Source: an uncultured Bacilli bacterium (GTDB lineage: Bacteria > Bacillota_I > Bacilli_A > RF39 > UBA660). Taken from it: a DNA stretch of 13,604 nt. The position numbers were made by a program, and so were the translations under genes. The number at the start of each line of letters is the position of its first letter. Position 1 is the first letter of the stretch. The notes under the pieces were generated by a model, which made no database searches, was not told the origin of the DNA, and was given only the letters and a program-made list of their open reading frames with translations. The stretch covers positions 1 to 13,604 of the forward strand of contig CALVTA010000032.1 of the NCBI GenBank assembly GCA_944359735.1, given 5' to 3'. This document shows positions 6,378 through 13,604 of the stretch, piece by piece.

Positions 6378-7661
6378 TTGGTAACATATGATATGACTAA
6401 AACGCCTATAGTTAATGTTGTAGATGATATTATTGCCTATGCTTCAAATAAAGGAGCCAGTGATATTCATTTTGACCCACGTGAAGATTTTTTAATGGTT
6501 AGAATTAGAATTGATGGTGATTTACAAGATTATACAAAGATACCAAAAATATATGAAAGAAACTTGATTACAAGAATCAAACTTATCGCTAATATGAATA
6601 TAACTGAAAGTAGACTACCTCAAGATGGATCTATTAAAGGTAATATTAAAGGTATAAATTTAGAAACACGTGTTTCTACTCTTCCTACTAATGAAGGAGA
6701 AAAATGTGTTATTCGTATCCTTGATTATTCTAGAAGTTTAGAAGGTATAGAATCACTTGGATTTAATGAAAATAATTTCAAAAAACTAAAAAAAATGATC
6801 GCTGAACCAAATGGTATAATTCTAATTACCGGTGCAACCGGTTCTGGTAAAAGTACTACAGTTTATTCTATCCTTCAAGTTTTAAACAAAAAAGAGACAA
6901 ATATAATTACTGTTGAGGATCCAATAGAAATGAATATAGAAGGATTAAATCAAGTTCAAGTTAATAGCGAAATAGGACTTGACTTTGCTACTGTTTTAAG
7001 ATCAATCTTAAGACAAGACCCAAACATTATTTTAATTGGTGAAATCCGTGATAGTGAAACTGCAAAAATCGCTGTTAGAGCTTCTATTACTGGACATTTA
7101 GTCTTATCTACAATTCATACTAATAATTCCTTAAGCACAATTGAAAGACTACTAGATATGAATGTTGAAAGATATTTATTATCTAGTGCCCTTTCTGGAA
7201 TTATCTCTCAAAAACTAGCAAAGATGGTTTGTCCTTACTGTCATATTAAAGAAAAAACTACACCTTATCAGAAAAAAATCTTTAAGATGGCCTTAAATCA
7301 AGATATAGAAGAGATTTATAATGCTAATCCTAACGGCTGTGATAAATGTAACAATGGTTATCATGGACGTATTGCTATTCAAGAAGTTTTAATGATCAAT
7401 GACGAGATTAGAAATGCTTTAAATGAGGAAAATTTAGAAAAAGATGACTTAAATAAATTAGTATATAAATCAGATGTAATTACTATGCTTCAGGATGGAC
7501 TTTTAAAAGTATTAAATGGATCTACTACATTTGACGAAATTTATAGAATAATTGATGTTGACGACGATTTAGATATTTATTGTAAAATTAAAGGAATAAC
7601 TTATGAAGAAAATAATGAAGTAGAAAACAAAAAAACACAATTAAAAGATGAAATATTATAA
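6378..7661 (+). CDS. GspE/PilB-family type II secretion / type IV pilus assembly ATPase
   Basis: A 427-residue cytoplasmic hexameric ATPase of the family that drives pseudopilus assembly. Visible motifs are Walker A GATGSGKST (152-160), the Asp box VEDPIE (179-184), Walker B IILIGEIRD (217-225), the His box TGHLVLSTIHT (238-248), and a tetra-Cys zinc site with CPYC (285-288) and CDKC (321-324). It starts almost directly at the N2-type domain (GASDIHFDP at ~26-34) and lacks the ~150-residue N-terminal MshEN region of full PilB/GspE. This resembles the short ComGA type but adds a charged tail after ~392. The start is TTG 6378, preceded by AAAGGGG with 8-nt spacing. It is divergent from two pseudopilins and monocistronic. 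No platform protein or prepilin peptidase gene is in view. Confidence 0.93.
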   Translation: MVTYDMTKTPIVNVVDDIIAYASNKGASDIHFDPREDFLMVRIRIDGDLQDYTKIPKIYERNLITRIKLIANMNITESRLPQDGSIKGNIKGINLETRVSTLPTNEGEKCVIRILDYSRSLEGIESLGFNENNFKKLKKMIAEPNGIILITGATGSGKSTTVYSILQVLNKKETNIITVEDPIEMNIEGLNQVQVNSEIGLDFATVLRSILRQDPNIILIGEIRDSETAKIAVRASITGHLVLSTIHTNNSLSTIERLLDMNVERYLLSSALSGIISQKLAKMVCPYCHIKEKTTPYQKKIFKMALNQDIEEIYNANPNGCDKCNNGYHGRIAIQEVLMINDEIRNALNEENLEKDDLNKLVYKSDVITMLQDGLLKVLNGSTTFDEIYRIIDVDDDLDIYCKIKGITYEENNEVENKKTQLKDEIL

Positions 7662-7695
7662 AAGAGCACTGACAATTTAATAGTGCTCTTTTATA
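7657..7695 (+). terminator. Bidirectional hairpin terminator between the ATPase gene and the small membrane protein gene
   Basis: TATAAAAGAGCACT (7657-7670) and AGTGCTCTTTTATA (7682-7695) form a perfect 14-bp stem with an 11-nt loop. The A-run and T-run sit symmetrically on the two arms, so each strand ends in a T-rich arm. It overlaps the ATPase stop codon and lies about 56 nt beyond the stop of the convergent minus-strand operon. Confidence 0.88.
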
Positions 7696-7750
7696 ATAAC
7701 AGTTTTAAATAATTTTTCTTTTATTTACTAACCCAACAAATAAAGCCAAT

Positions 7751-8077
7751 TTATTTAGTAGAGCTTTTTTCTCGTTCCAATTTAATTATTTTTACATAAC
7801 TAATAGTACTAATAAAAATCATACCTATATTTAAAATAACTACTAAAATAGCAAAAAGATTAATATCTTTAAAATCATGAACAATACTCATAAACTCATT
7901 TTCTACTAAAACATCACGAGTAGAAAAATAACTTAAAGTCAAAATTAATGTAACTAAAAAATAAATAAAAGAAAATACCCCCAACTTAATCTTTCTAAAC
8001 CTAAAAAATTTATAAGTACAAACAGCTTCAATAGCCATAAATAAGAAAATTATTACTAAAAATAAATAGTTACCCAT
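7751..8077 (-). CDS. Small three-helix membrane protein, function unknown
   Basis: A 108-residue protein not recognised as a named family. Hydrophobic segments at ~3-22, 30-51 and 72-95 predict three TM helices. A basic loop (KFFRFRKIK) after the first and a basic C-terminus (KIIKLEREK) are visible, with a polar loop (~52-71) between helices 2 and 3. The gene is well supported: AGGAGG (8091-8086) lies 8 nt before the ATG and overlaps the TAG stop of the dehydrogenase gene, so the two are probably translationally coupled. It ends before a shared terminator. A partner or membrane accessory role linked to the dehydrogenase is only a guess from position. Confidence 0.72.
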   Translation of the reverse strand: MGNYLFLVIIFLFMAIEAVCTYKFFRFRKIKLGVFSFIYFLVTLILTLSYFSTRDVLVENEFMSIVHDFKDINLFAILVVILNIGMIFISTISYVKIIKLEREKSSTK

Positions 8078-8089
8078 ACTACATACCTC

Positions 8090-9007
8090 CTAATATAATT
8101 CTTTTGGTAATATTTTATCAAGTGCTTTACTAATAACTAAACTCGATTGTTCTAACTTTTCCTCTTCTTCTTCAGTTAATTTAATATTTATAACTTTCTC
8201 TACTCCATCTTTACCTATCACCACAGGAGTAGAAATATAAACATCATAAACAGTATTATAATTAGAAACAGGATAAACTTTCTTTAAATCATTAAGAACA
8301 CATAATGTAAGTTCTAACAAACAACCACCTACACCTTCACTAGTATAACCCTTATGGTCAACAATTACCCTTCCCATATTCCTAGTCTCACTCTCTAACT
8401 CTTGTTTCTCAGTAAACGATAAAAAACAACTTAAATTCTCAAGTCCAATATTAGCATTATTCCAAGCAACAAATTGACTATTACCATGTTCACCTAAAAC
8501 ATAGACATTAATATCATTAGGTTTAACTTTAATCTTCTTACTTATTAAAGACTTAAGCCTAGCAGTATCAAGCATAGTACCAGTTCCAATCACCTTATTA
8601 TAAGGGTGATCTGTATAATGAGCAATCAATTCTGTAATAACATCTAAAGGATTAGATGCAACCAAATAAATTCCTTTAAAAGAAGTCTCTCTAAGATTAT
8701 TAGTTATATCAATAATTATTTCATTTGCCTTATCCAAATCACTTAATCTATCCTTAGAGGATTGTTCAACACCTGCTGTTATTACAACAATATCAGCCTC
8801 ATTACAATCAGAATAATTTCCTATTCTTATATCAATATTACTATTTCTATAAACTAAAAATTGTTCTAAATCAAGTATCTCACCCTCCAATTTATCCAAA
8901 TCCAAATCTATCAATCTAATATCTAATGGAACATTAATATCTAGACAAAGTTTTCTTAAATAACTAAGACCAACATTACCACAACCAATAATTACAATCT
9001 TCTTCAT
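8090..9007 (-). CDS. ldh: NAD-dependent L-2-hydroxyacid dehydrogenase (L-lactate / L-2-hydroxyisocaproate type)
   Basis: A 305-residue protein of the LDH/MDH family, which interconverts 2-oxo acids and L-2-hydroxyacids in the cytoplasm. Visible features are the Rossmann loop GCGNVG (8-13), Asp34 for NAD preference, TAGVEQ with Gln82 in the specificity loop, SNPLDV (118-123), TMLDTAR with substrate-binding Arg150, catalytic His174 in GEHGNSQFVAW, and Thr222 in KGYTSEGV. The blocks GTGT-LDTAR, GEHGNSQFVAW, KGYTS-GV and IGKDGV are very like lactobacilli L-2-hydroxyisocaproate dehydrogenase, whereas the loop with Gln82 is LDH-like and short. Pyruvate to lactate is therefore likely but branched 2-oxo acids are possible. 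It is first gene of a two-gene operon. The ribosome site (AGAGGG) is only moderate. Confidence 0.9.
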   Translation of the reverse strand: MKKIVIIGCGNVGLSYLRKLCLDINVPLDIRLIDLDLDKLEGEILDLEQFLVYRNSNIDIRIGNYSDCNEADIVVITAGVEQSSKDRLSDLDKANEIIIDITNNLRETSFKGIYLVASNPLDVITELIAHYTDHPYNKVIGTGTMLDTARLKSLISKKIKVKPNDINVYVLGEHGNSQFVAWNNANIGLENLSCFLSFTEKQELESETRNMGRVIVDHKGYTSEGVGGCLLELTLCVLNDLKKVYPVSNYNTVYDVYISTPVVIGKDGVEKVINIKLTEEEEEKLEQSSLVISKALDKILPKELY

Positions 9008-9049
9008 AAGTCACATCCCTCTATGATTAGTTTATCACAAAAAATAATA

Positions 9050-9055
9050 ATTATA
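9050..9055 (-). promoter_or_regulatory. Possible -10 box of the dehydrogenase operon
   Basis: TATAAT on the minus strand, about 43 bp upstream of ATG 9007. The -35 region is poor (T-rich, no clear hexamer). It lies just downstream, on this strand, of the terminator of the preceding operon, as expected for a new transcription unit. Confidence 0.4.
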
Positions 9056-9073
9056 AAGAAAAATAACCATATT

Positions 9074-9103
9074 AAAATACGCTACTCACAGTAAGCGTAT
9101 TTT
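9074..9103 (-). terminator. Terminator of the rml/ABC transporter operon
   Basis: AAAATACGCT (9074-9083) pairs with AGCGTATTTT (9094-9103). Three further pairs (ACT/AGT) close a small loop with one bulged base. On the minus strand the 3' arm ends in ATTTT and the flank is AT-rich. It lies 17 nt past the permease stop. Confidence 0.78.
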
Positions 9104-9119
9104 AGAATTACTTTAATAT

Positions 9120-10436
9120 TTACACATCTTTATTTTTAAAAGCTTTAAAAAACTTACTCCAAACTTTCTCATTAGAATAATTAAGGATACCTACTTTATA
9201 AACTCTAATACCAAAATGTAATAATAAGTAAATAAATATAATCAAAACAATAATAGAAATTATTATATCAATAATACCAATTTGTCCCATCATATACAAA
9301 CTTGGACTAACAAAAGATGATAAAAACGGAACATATGATAATATTCTAATTAGAATAGATCCATTAAACATTCCTGCCATTATTGCTAAATAATAACCAG
9401 CTAATGATATAAAAACAAGTGGTGTTTGTAATTGACTAAAATCCTCCATATTGACAGTCATTGAAGCAAGAATACCTGCAACTACTGAATATGCAATAAA
9501 AGATAATACTATTAATATTAAAGTTAAAGGAATAACATATATTAACTTATCTACAAATCCAGTAGATACCAAACTATCAAATATAGAAGTAATATCACTA
9601 GGCATAGATAAACCTCCACTTAACATATCAGTACTTATTAATAAACCTATAATAGCATATATAATCAATAATAAACCTTGAAGAATCACGAAAACATTAC
9701 TAGCTAAAATTTTAGATAAAAGATGAGTTTTAGGAGAAACATTAGAAATAATTATTTCCATACTACGAGTAGTCTTTTCCTCACATATCTCTCCTCCTAT
9801 CATTTGAATCAAAAAAATAGTAAGCATAAAGAAAGGCAAAATTACAGTAGGAAAAACACTACCCATAATAATTTCCATATTTTCATCAACACTATTTTCA
9901 TCACTAAGAACAACTCTATCAATAGAAACAGGAGTAGAAATTTCTGTTAAAATACTAGGATCTATATTATTTAAAGTCATACCAATCGCACTTTTAGTAG
10001 AATTTAAACTTTGAGACAATACTTGATAAGTAACACTATCTATTTTTTCCTCAGAAATAATTTTAGCAGTCAAGTATTCTTTGTTACTATTATTTAAAAC
10101 AATTATGATTTCGTCATTATCTAAATTACTTTCTTCTTCATGCAAAGATTTATCACTCAAATTAACTGTTAATTTTAACTCTTCATTTTCACCTTTTAAG
10201 CTTGAAGAAAAAGACTTAATATTTTCTTTTAACAGATTATAACTATTGGTATTATTATCAATAACTGTAATTTGTATTTTATTATCAAAGTCTCCTCCAA
10301 AAAAGTTAATAAGAGAATTCATATTTAAAAGCAAAATTATCGCTAACGCTAATATTATATTAGTAATAACAAACCATTTAGAATTAATCTTTTTCTTTAA
10401 ACTGACTTTAGTCAAATACCAAAATTTCTTACTCAT
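9120..10436 (-). CDS. ABC-2 type permease (NatB/YhaP-like exporter subunit)
   Basis: A 438-residue integral membrane protein. One N-terminal TM helix (~22-42) is followed by a large extracellular domain (~53-187), then about five TM segments (193-213, 245-268, 299-325, 340-360, 386-408). The cytoplasmic loop EEKTTRSMEIIISNVSPK after TM2 is characteristic of NatB/COG1668-type permeases. Such proteins pair with a dedicated ATPase to export Na+, drugs or peptides; the substrate here cannot be read. The start is ATG 10436 rather than GTG 10445 because AGGTGG (10447-10442) lies 5 nt before the ATG. This start overlaps the end of the ATPase gene by 8 bp, indicating translational coupling. It is the last gene of the operon. 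Confidence 0.88.
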   Translation of the reverse strand: MSKKFWYLTKVSLKKKINSKWFVITNIILALAIILLLNMNSLINFFGGDFDNKIQITVIDNNTNSYNLLKENIKSFSSSLKGENEELKLTVNLSDKSLHEEESNLDNDEIIIVLNNSNKEYLTAKIISEEKIDSVTYQVLSQSLNSTKSAIGMTLNNIDPSILTEISTPVSIDRVVLSDENSVDENMEIIMGSVFPTVILPFFMLTIFLIQMIGGEICEEKTTRSMEIIISNVSPKTHLLSKILASNVFVILQGLLLIIYAIIGLLISTDMLSGGLSMPSDITSIFDSLVSTGFVDKLIYVIPLTLILIVLSFIAYSVVAGILASMTVNMEDFSQLQTPLVFISLAGYYLAIMAGMFNGSILIRILSYVPFLSSFVSPSLYMMGQIGIIDIIISIIVLIIFIYLLLHFGIRVYKVGILNYSNEKVWSKFFKAFKNKDV

Positions 10437-11325
10437 GAATACCACCTACTTTTTCAATAAATATTTCATTTAAACTAGGTTCTACTAAATCATATTTAGT
10501 AATATTAAAATTCTTAACTAAAGAAAAAATTTTAGGTGCAACAGATTTATCTTCAATTTTTACTTCTATCTCTCCCCTTACTTTAGAGACACTAATAACT
10601 CCTTTCACTTTTTTTATCTTTTCAAGCGGTAGTTCTTCACCTCTTAGCATAATATTTTTGATTCCATATTCTTCTTTTATATCTTTAAGCATACCACTAA
10701 CAACCGGATGACCTTTCACTAAAATAACTAACTTCTCACAAAAATCTTCAATATATTCCATCTGATGAGATGAAAATATTATAGAACATCCTTCTTTCTG
10801 CAAAGTATAAATAGCCTCTTTCATAAGTTTAACATTGATAGGATCAAGCCCTGTAAAAGGTTCATCAAGTATTAATAATTTAGGGTGATTAATAATAGCA
10901 GAAATAAATTGAATCTTTTGTTGATTACCTTTAGATAATTCCTTAATCTTTCTATTTTTATAACTACTTATCTCAAATTTCTCCAACCAATTATCAATAT
11001 CTCTTTCTATAGTTCTCTCATCAAGCCCCTTTAAAACTCCATAAAATTTAAGTTGTTCTAAAACTGTAAGCTTAGTAAGTAAACTTCTCTCTTCTGTAAC
11101 AAAACCAATTCTATCAGTAGTATTATAATTTATTTCCCTCCCATCAAGTAAAACCTGTCCTTCATTAGCATCAATTAAACCCATAATAATCCTAAAAGTA
11201 GTAGTTTTACCAGCACCATTTTCACCAAGCAAACCAAAAATTTCACCATCTTTTACCGTGAATGACAAGTCAGATACAGCCTTATTATTTCCATAATATT
11301 TTGCAATATGTTTAACTTCAAGCAT
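10429..11325 (-). CDS. ABC transporter ATPase (NatA/YhaQ-like, COG4152 type)
   Basis: A 298-residue ATPase for the adjacent permease. Motifs are Walker A GLLGENGAGKTT (31-42), signature LSKGNQQK (130-137), Walker B LLILDEPFTGLDP (150-162) and switch His187 in SSHQME. Where many ABC proteins have the Q-loop Gln this one reads VTEERSL (76-82), a form usual in the COG4152/YhaQ group. The C-terminal ~90 residues ending in EPSLNEIFIEKVGG match the accessory domain (DUF4162 type) of that group. AAGGAGA lies 5 nt before the ATG. The gene starts 26 bp after the rmlD stop, with no terminator or evident promoter between, so it is in the rml operon. The exported substrate is unknown. Confidence 0.93.
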   Translation of the reverse strand: MLEVKHIAKYYGNNKAVSDLSFTVKDGEIFGLLGENGAGKTTTFRIIMGLIDANEGQVLLDGREINYNTTDRIGFVTEERSLLTKLTVLEQLKFYGVLKGLDERTIERDIDNWLEKFEISSYKNRKIKELSKGNQQKIQFISAIINHPKLLILDEPFTGLDPINVKLMKEAIYTLQKEGCSIIFSSHQMEYIEDFCEKLVILVKGHPVVSGMLKDIKEEYGIKNIMLRGEELPLEKIKKVKGVISVSKVRGEIEVKIEDKSVAPKIFSLVKNFNITKYDLVEPSLNEIFIEKVGGIHE

Positions 11326-11351
11326 AATATTCTCCTTAAGTTTTAAATTTA

Positions 11352-12227
11352 TTAATTATTTTTCTCTTCCGCCAATTCTTTATTATAACGATCAATCGCA
11401 TCTTGCCATGTTGGTAATAATTCAAAGTTCTCTTCTAATTTAGATTTATCAAGTTTTGAATTTCTAGGACGATAAGCTTGTTTAACGCCAGTTATTTCTA
11501 AATATTCCTCTGTTGTGACTTTATTCACCTTAACATCCTTACTATTAGATCTAAAAATATAATCTGCAAACTCTGCCCAACTACAATAACCACTATTAGT
11601 AATATTATAAGTACCATACCTTTCAGTATTAGACATATCAACTAACATTTTAGCAAGATCAACTGTATAAGTAGGGCTTCCTATTTGATCATTAACAACA
11701 TTTACTTCCTTATTATTCTCTGATAATTTTAACATTGTTTTTATAAAATTATGACCATTAATACCAAATACCCAAGATATTCTTGCAATAAAATGTTTAG
11801 GATTACGTCTTACTTCCTCTTCTCCTAAGTACTTTGTCTTACCATAAACACTTTTGGGGTTTACTCTATCTTGCTCTTTATATTCACCTTCCTTTGTACC
11901 ATCAAAAACATAATCAGTTGACATATATATAATAGTAGAATCTAAAGCAATTGAAGCATCTACAATATTTTTAGTGCCAACTACATTAATTTTGTAAGCA
12001 TCTTCCTCCATAGACTCTGCTTTATCTACAGCAGTAAAGGCAGCACAGTGAAAAATAACATTTGGATTAAAATCTTTCACAACACTTTCTACTTCAGATT
12101 TTTCAGTAATATCCATTTCTTCTTTATCTATAGCAAGAATATCATCTTCACTAACACCCCTTTTTAATAATTCTCTTTTTATATCATAACCTAATTGTCC
12201 TTTATAACCTGTAATTAAATACTTCAT
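11352..12227 (-). CDS. rfbD: dTDP-4-dehydrorhamnose reductase (RmlD)
   Basis: A 291-residue extended-SDR enzyme performing the last step to dTDP-L-rhamnose, the NAD(P)H reduction of dTDP-4-dehydrorhamnose. The nucleotide loop is GYKGQLG (7-13). FHCAAFTAVDKAE (59-71), MSTDYVFDG (102-110, catalytic Ser/Thr), YGKTK (Tyr128, Lys132) and DQIGSPTYTVDLA are all typical of RmlD, as is the full length. AGGAGG ends 5 nt before the ATG. The ATG shares one base with the TAA stop of rmlC (TAATG), so translation is coupled. The product feeds surface polysaccharide or teichoic-type polymers that LCP proteins attach to the wall. Confidence 0.95.
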   Translation of the reverse strand: MKYLITGYKGQLGYDIKRELLKRGVSEDDILAIDKEEMDITEKSEVESVVKDFNPNVIFHCAAFTAVDKAESMEEDAYKINVVGTKNIVDASIALDSTIIYMSTDYVFDGTKEGEYKEQDRVNPKSVYGKTKYLGEEEVRRNPKHFIARISWVFGINGHNFIKTMLKLSENNKEVNVVNDQIGSPTYTVDLAKMLVDMSNTERYGTYNITNSGYCSWAEFADYIFRSNSKDVKVNKVTTEEYLEITGVKQAYRPRNSKLDKSKLEENFELLPTWQDAIDRYNKELAEEKNN

Positions 12228-12799
12228 TATTTCCTCCTAAAAAACAATACTTTAGAATCATTAAGTCTTGGATGATTTTGATCTTTTTCAGATAGAATTG
12301 GTTCACTAATACCATTTTCCTGAAACATCTCTTCCCAATTTATACTAAGATCAGGATCATTCCAAAGAATTCCCCCTTCTTTATCTGGAGCATAACTATT
12401 ATCTACTAAATATTGAAAAATAGTATCATCTTCTAATGAAATAAAGCCATGAGCAAAACCACGAGGAACAAACAATTGTCTGTTATTATCTTCAGTTAAT
12501 TTTACAGCTGTAAATTTACCATATGTATCAGAATCTTTTCTAATATCAACAACTACATCAATAGCAGAACCTTTAATTACTTCAACTATCTTAGCTTGAC
12601 ACATTGGATCTTCTTGAAAATGAAGTCCTCTAACTACTCCTTTACAACTTTTACTTCTATTGGCTTGTTTTACTCCTTCAAAACCTAATTCTTTTAAATT
12701 AGCTTCTATATAATAAGGTGAAAAATAACCTCTTTCATCCCCAAATTTATCTGGTTCTAAAATATAACAATCTAATAGATTAGTCTCTATTTTTTTCAT
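12227..12799 (-). CDS. rfbC: dTDP-4-dehydrorhamnose 3,5-epimerase (RmlC)
   Basis: A 190-residue cupin enzyme, the full family length. It epimerises dTDP-4-keto-6-deoxyglucose at C3 and C5. Motifs are DERGYF (21-26), RGLHFQ (57-62, with the catalytic His60), DVVVDIRKDS (81-90), FVPRGFAHGF (110-119) and the Tyr-containing FQYLVDNSYAP (128-138). The start is ATG 12799, with GGAGGAG (12813-12807) 7 nt upstream. The in-frame TTG at 12817 is rejected because it would place the ribosome site inside the coding sequence. Only one base separates the start from the rmlA stop, so the ribosome site lies inside the last codons of rmlA. Confidence 0.95.
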   Translation of the reverse strand: MKKIETNLLDCYILEPDKFGDERGYFSPYYIEANLKELGFEGVKQANRSKSCKGVVRGLHFQEDPMCQAKIVEVIKGSAIDVVVDIRKDSDTYGKFTAVKLTEDNNRQLFVPRGFAHGFISLEDDTIFQYLVDNSYAPDKEGGILWNDPDLSINWEEMFQENGISEPILSEKDQNHPRLNDSKVLFFRRK

Positions 12800-12800
12800 A

Positions 12801-13604
12801 TTATTTCTCCTCCACAATTTCCATTAAATGTTTACCATAAGTATTTTTTTTCATCAATAATGCCTGTTTAAGAACATCATCTTTACTTAACCATCCATTT
12901 CTATAAGCAATCTCTTCCGGACAACAAATAGTAATATTTTGATGTTCCTGAATAGTTGCTACAAAATTAGTAGCATCAAATAAACTTTTGAATGTTCCAG
13001 TATCAAACCACCCATAACCTTCATTTAAAGTAATGACATTTAATTTAGACTCATCCAAATATAACTTATTTAAATCCGTTATTTCCAACTCTCCCCTTTT
13101 TGAAGGTTTTAAATTTTTAGTCTTTTCAATTACAGTATTATCATAAAAATAAAGTCCTGTAACAGCATAATTGCTTTTAGGTCTACTAGGTTTTTCCTCT
13201 ACACTTAAAACCTTTCCATTCCTATCAAATTCAACTACACCAAAACGTTCTGGATCATGCACATGATAACCAAAGATAGTAGCCATTCCCTTAGCTGCTA
13301 CTTCTTTAGCTTTTAATAATTCCTTTTTTAAATTAGATCCATAAAATATATTATCTCCTAAAACCATACAACAACTATCTTCACCAATAAAATCAGCTCC
13401 TAAAATAAATGCTTGAGCAAGTCCATCAGGACTAGGTTGTTCTTTATAAGAAAAACTAACCCCAAACTTAGAACCATCACCCAATAATTCCATAAATCTA
13501 GGCAAATCTTTAGGAGTAGATATTATTAAAATATCTCTAATTTCTGCTTGCATTAATACTGATAATGGATAATAAATCATTGGCTTATCATAAATTGGCA
13601 TTAA
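12801..13604 (-). CDS. rfbA: Glucose-1-phosphate thymidylyltransferase (RmlA), 5' end beyond window
   Basis: About 267 residues are visible and the reading frame stays open to the right edge, so roughly 25 N-terminal residues with the nucleotide-binding GGxGTRL loop are missing. The Met encoded at 13601 is internal: it aligns with the PVYDKPMIYYPLS segment found ~25 residues into the family. Other RmlA motifs seen are PDGLAQAFILGADFIG, MVLGDNIFYG, VEEKPSRPKSNYAVTGLYFYD, RGELEITDLN and GYGWFDTGT. The enzyme joins dTTP and glucose-1-phosphate, committing sugar to dTDP-L-rhamnose. It is the first visible gene of the rmlA-rmlC-rmlD-ABC operon. rmlB is not in the window and may lie upstream. Confidence 0.95.
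   Translation of the reverse strand, partial: LMPIYDKPMIYYPLSVLMQAEIRDILIISTPKDLPRFMELLGDGSKFGVSFSYKEQPSPDGLAQAFILGADFIGEDSCCMVLGDNIFYGSNLKKELLKAKEVAAKGMATIFGYHVHDPERFGVVEFDRNGKVLSVEEKPSRPKSNYAVTGLYFYDNTVIEKTKNLKPSKRGELEITDLNKLYLDESKLNVITLNEGYGWFDTGTFKSLFDATNFVATIQEHQNITICCPEEIAYRNGWLSKDDVLKQALLMKKNTYGKHLMEIVEEK

Noticed and set aside
9451..10473. Plus-strand open frames at 9451-9681, 9723-9950 and 10246-10473
   Set aside because: All lie antisense to the well-supported permease gene, have low-complexity composition and match nothing recognisable.
13599..13601. Met at 13601 as the start of rmlA
   Set aside because: The frame continues upstream to the edge and the Met lies in the conserved M-P-I-Y-D-K-P segment, well inside the family's N-terminus.
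1..13604. CRISPR, tRNA, rRNA, insertion sequence or phage signatures
   Set aside because: No regularly spaced repeats, no cloverleaf or CCA ends in the short gaps, and no transposase or integrase reading frame were found.

Overview
The window is very AT-rich DNA from a low-GC, Gram-positive-type bacterium with a cell wall. Wall-related genes are present (a GH73-type N-acetylglucosaminidase, an LCP wall-polymer ligase, dTDP-rhamnose synthesis). Shine-Dalgarno sites are strong (AGGAGG type), and coding density is high with tight operons. Trp is encoded by TGG, and TGA ends the PDZ-Lon protease gene where that family normally ends, so the standard bacterial code applies rather than the Mycoplasma code. 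An uncultured gut Firmicutes/Bacilli lineage (RF39- or Erysipelotrichales-like) would fit, but that placement is inference. No rRNA, tRNA, CRISPR array, insertion sequence or phage gene was seen, and no gene-free stretch exceeds 300 bases. The longest non-coding gap is about 178 bp, at 1038-1215.

Layout from left to right. (1) 1-3228 is a divergent cell-wall pair. A secreted SH3 plus glucosaminidase wall hydrolase reads leftward off the edge, and a composite LCP protein reads rightward (3 TM helices, solute-binding-like domain, LCP domain, PASTA-like domain, Asn-rich and Pro/Glu tail). A terminator follows at 3227-3257. (2) 3262-5238 is a divergent pair of relatives of Bacillus YlbL (PDZ plus Lon-type protease) and YlbJ (membrane protein), whose genes lie close together in Bacillus. 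Their start codons are only about 45 bp apart. (3) 5235-7661 is a type IV pilus/type II secretion-like module. Two pseudopilins read leftward and a GspE/PilB-family ATPase reads rightward. The two transcription units are driven from a perfect 14-bp palindrome that is a TATAAT -10 box on each strand. (4) 7751-9007 (minus) is an L-2-hydroxyacid (lactate / 2-hydroxyisocaproate type) dehydrogenase, coupled to a small three-helix membrane protein of unknown function. (5) 9120-13604 (minus) is one long operon, rmlA (5' end beyond the window) - rmlC - rmlD - ABC ATPase - ABC-2 permease, closed by a hairpin at 9074-9103.

Functionally the window is largely envelope biology. The rml genes make dTDP-L-rhamnose for surface polysaccharide. 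LCP proteins attach such polymers to peptidoglycan. The glucosaminidase remodels the wall, and the pseudopilins and ATPase would build a short filament through it. The NatA/NatB-like ABC exporter shares the rml operon without an obvious direct link to rhamnose.

No wholly new system could be proved from sequence alone. The most notable points are the symmetric bidirectional -10 elements between divergent genes, the SBP-like/LCP/PASTA composite protein, the stripped-down pilus module with no platform protein or prepilin peptidase beside it, and a dehydrogenase with HicDH-like signatures but an LDH-like specificity loop.
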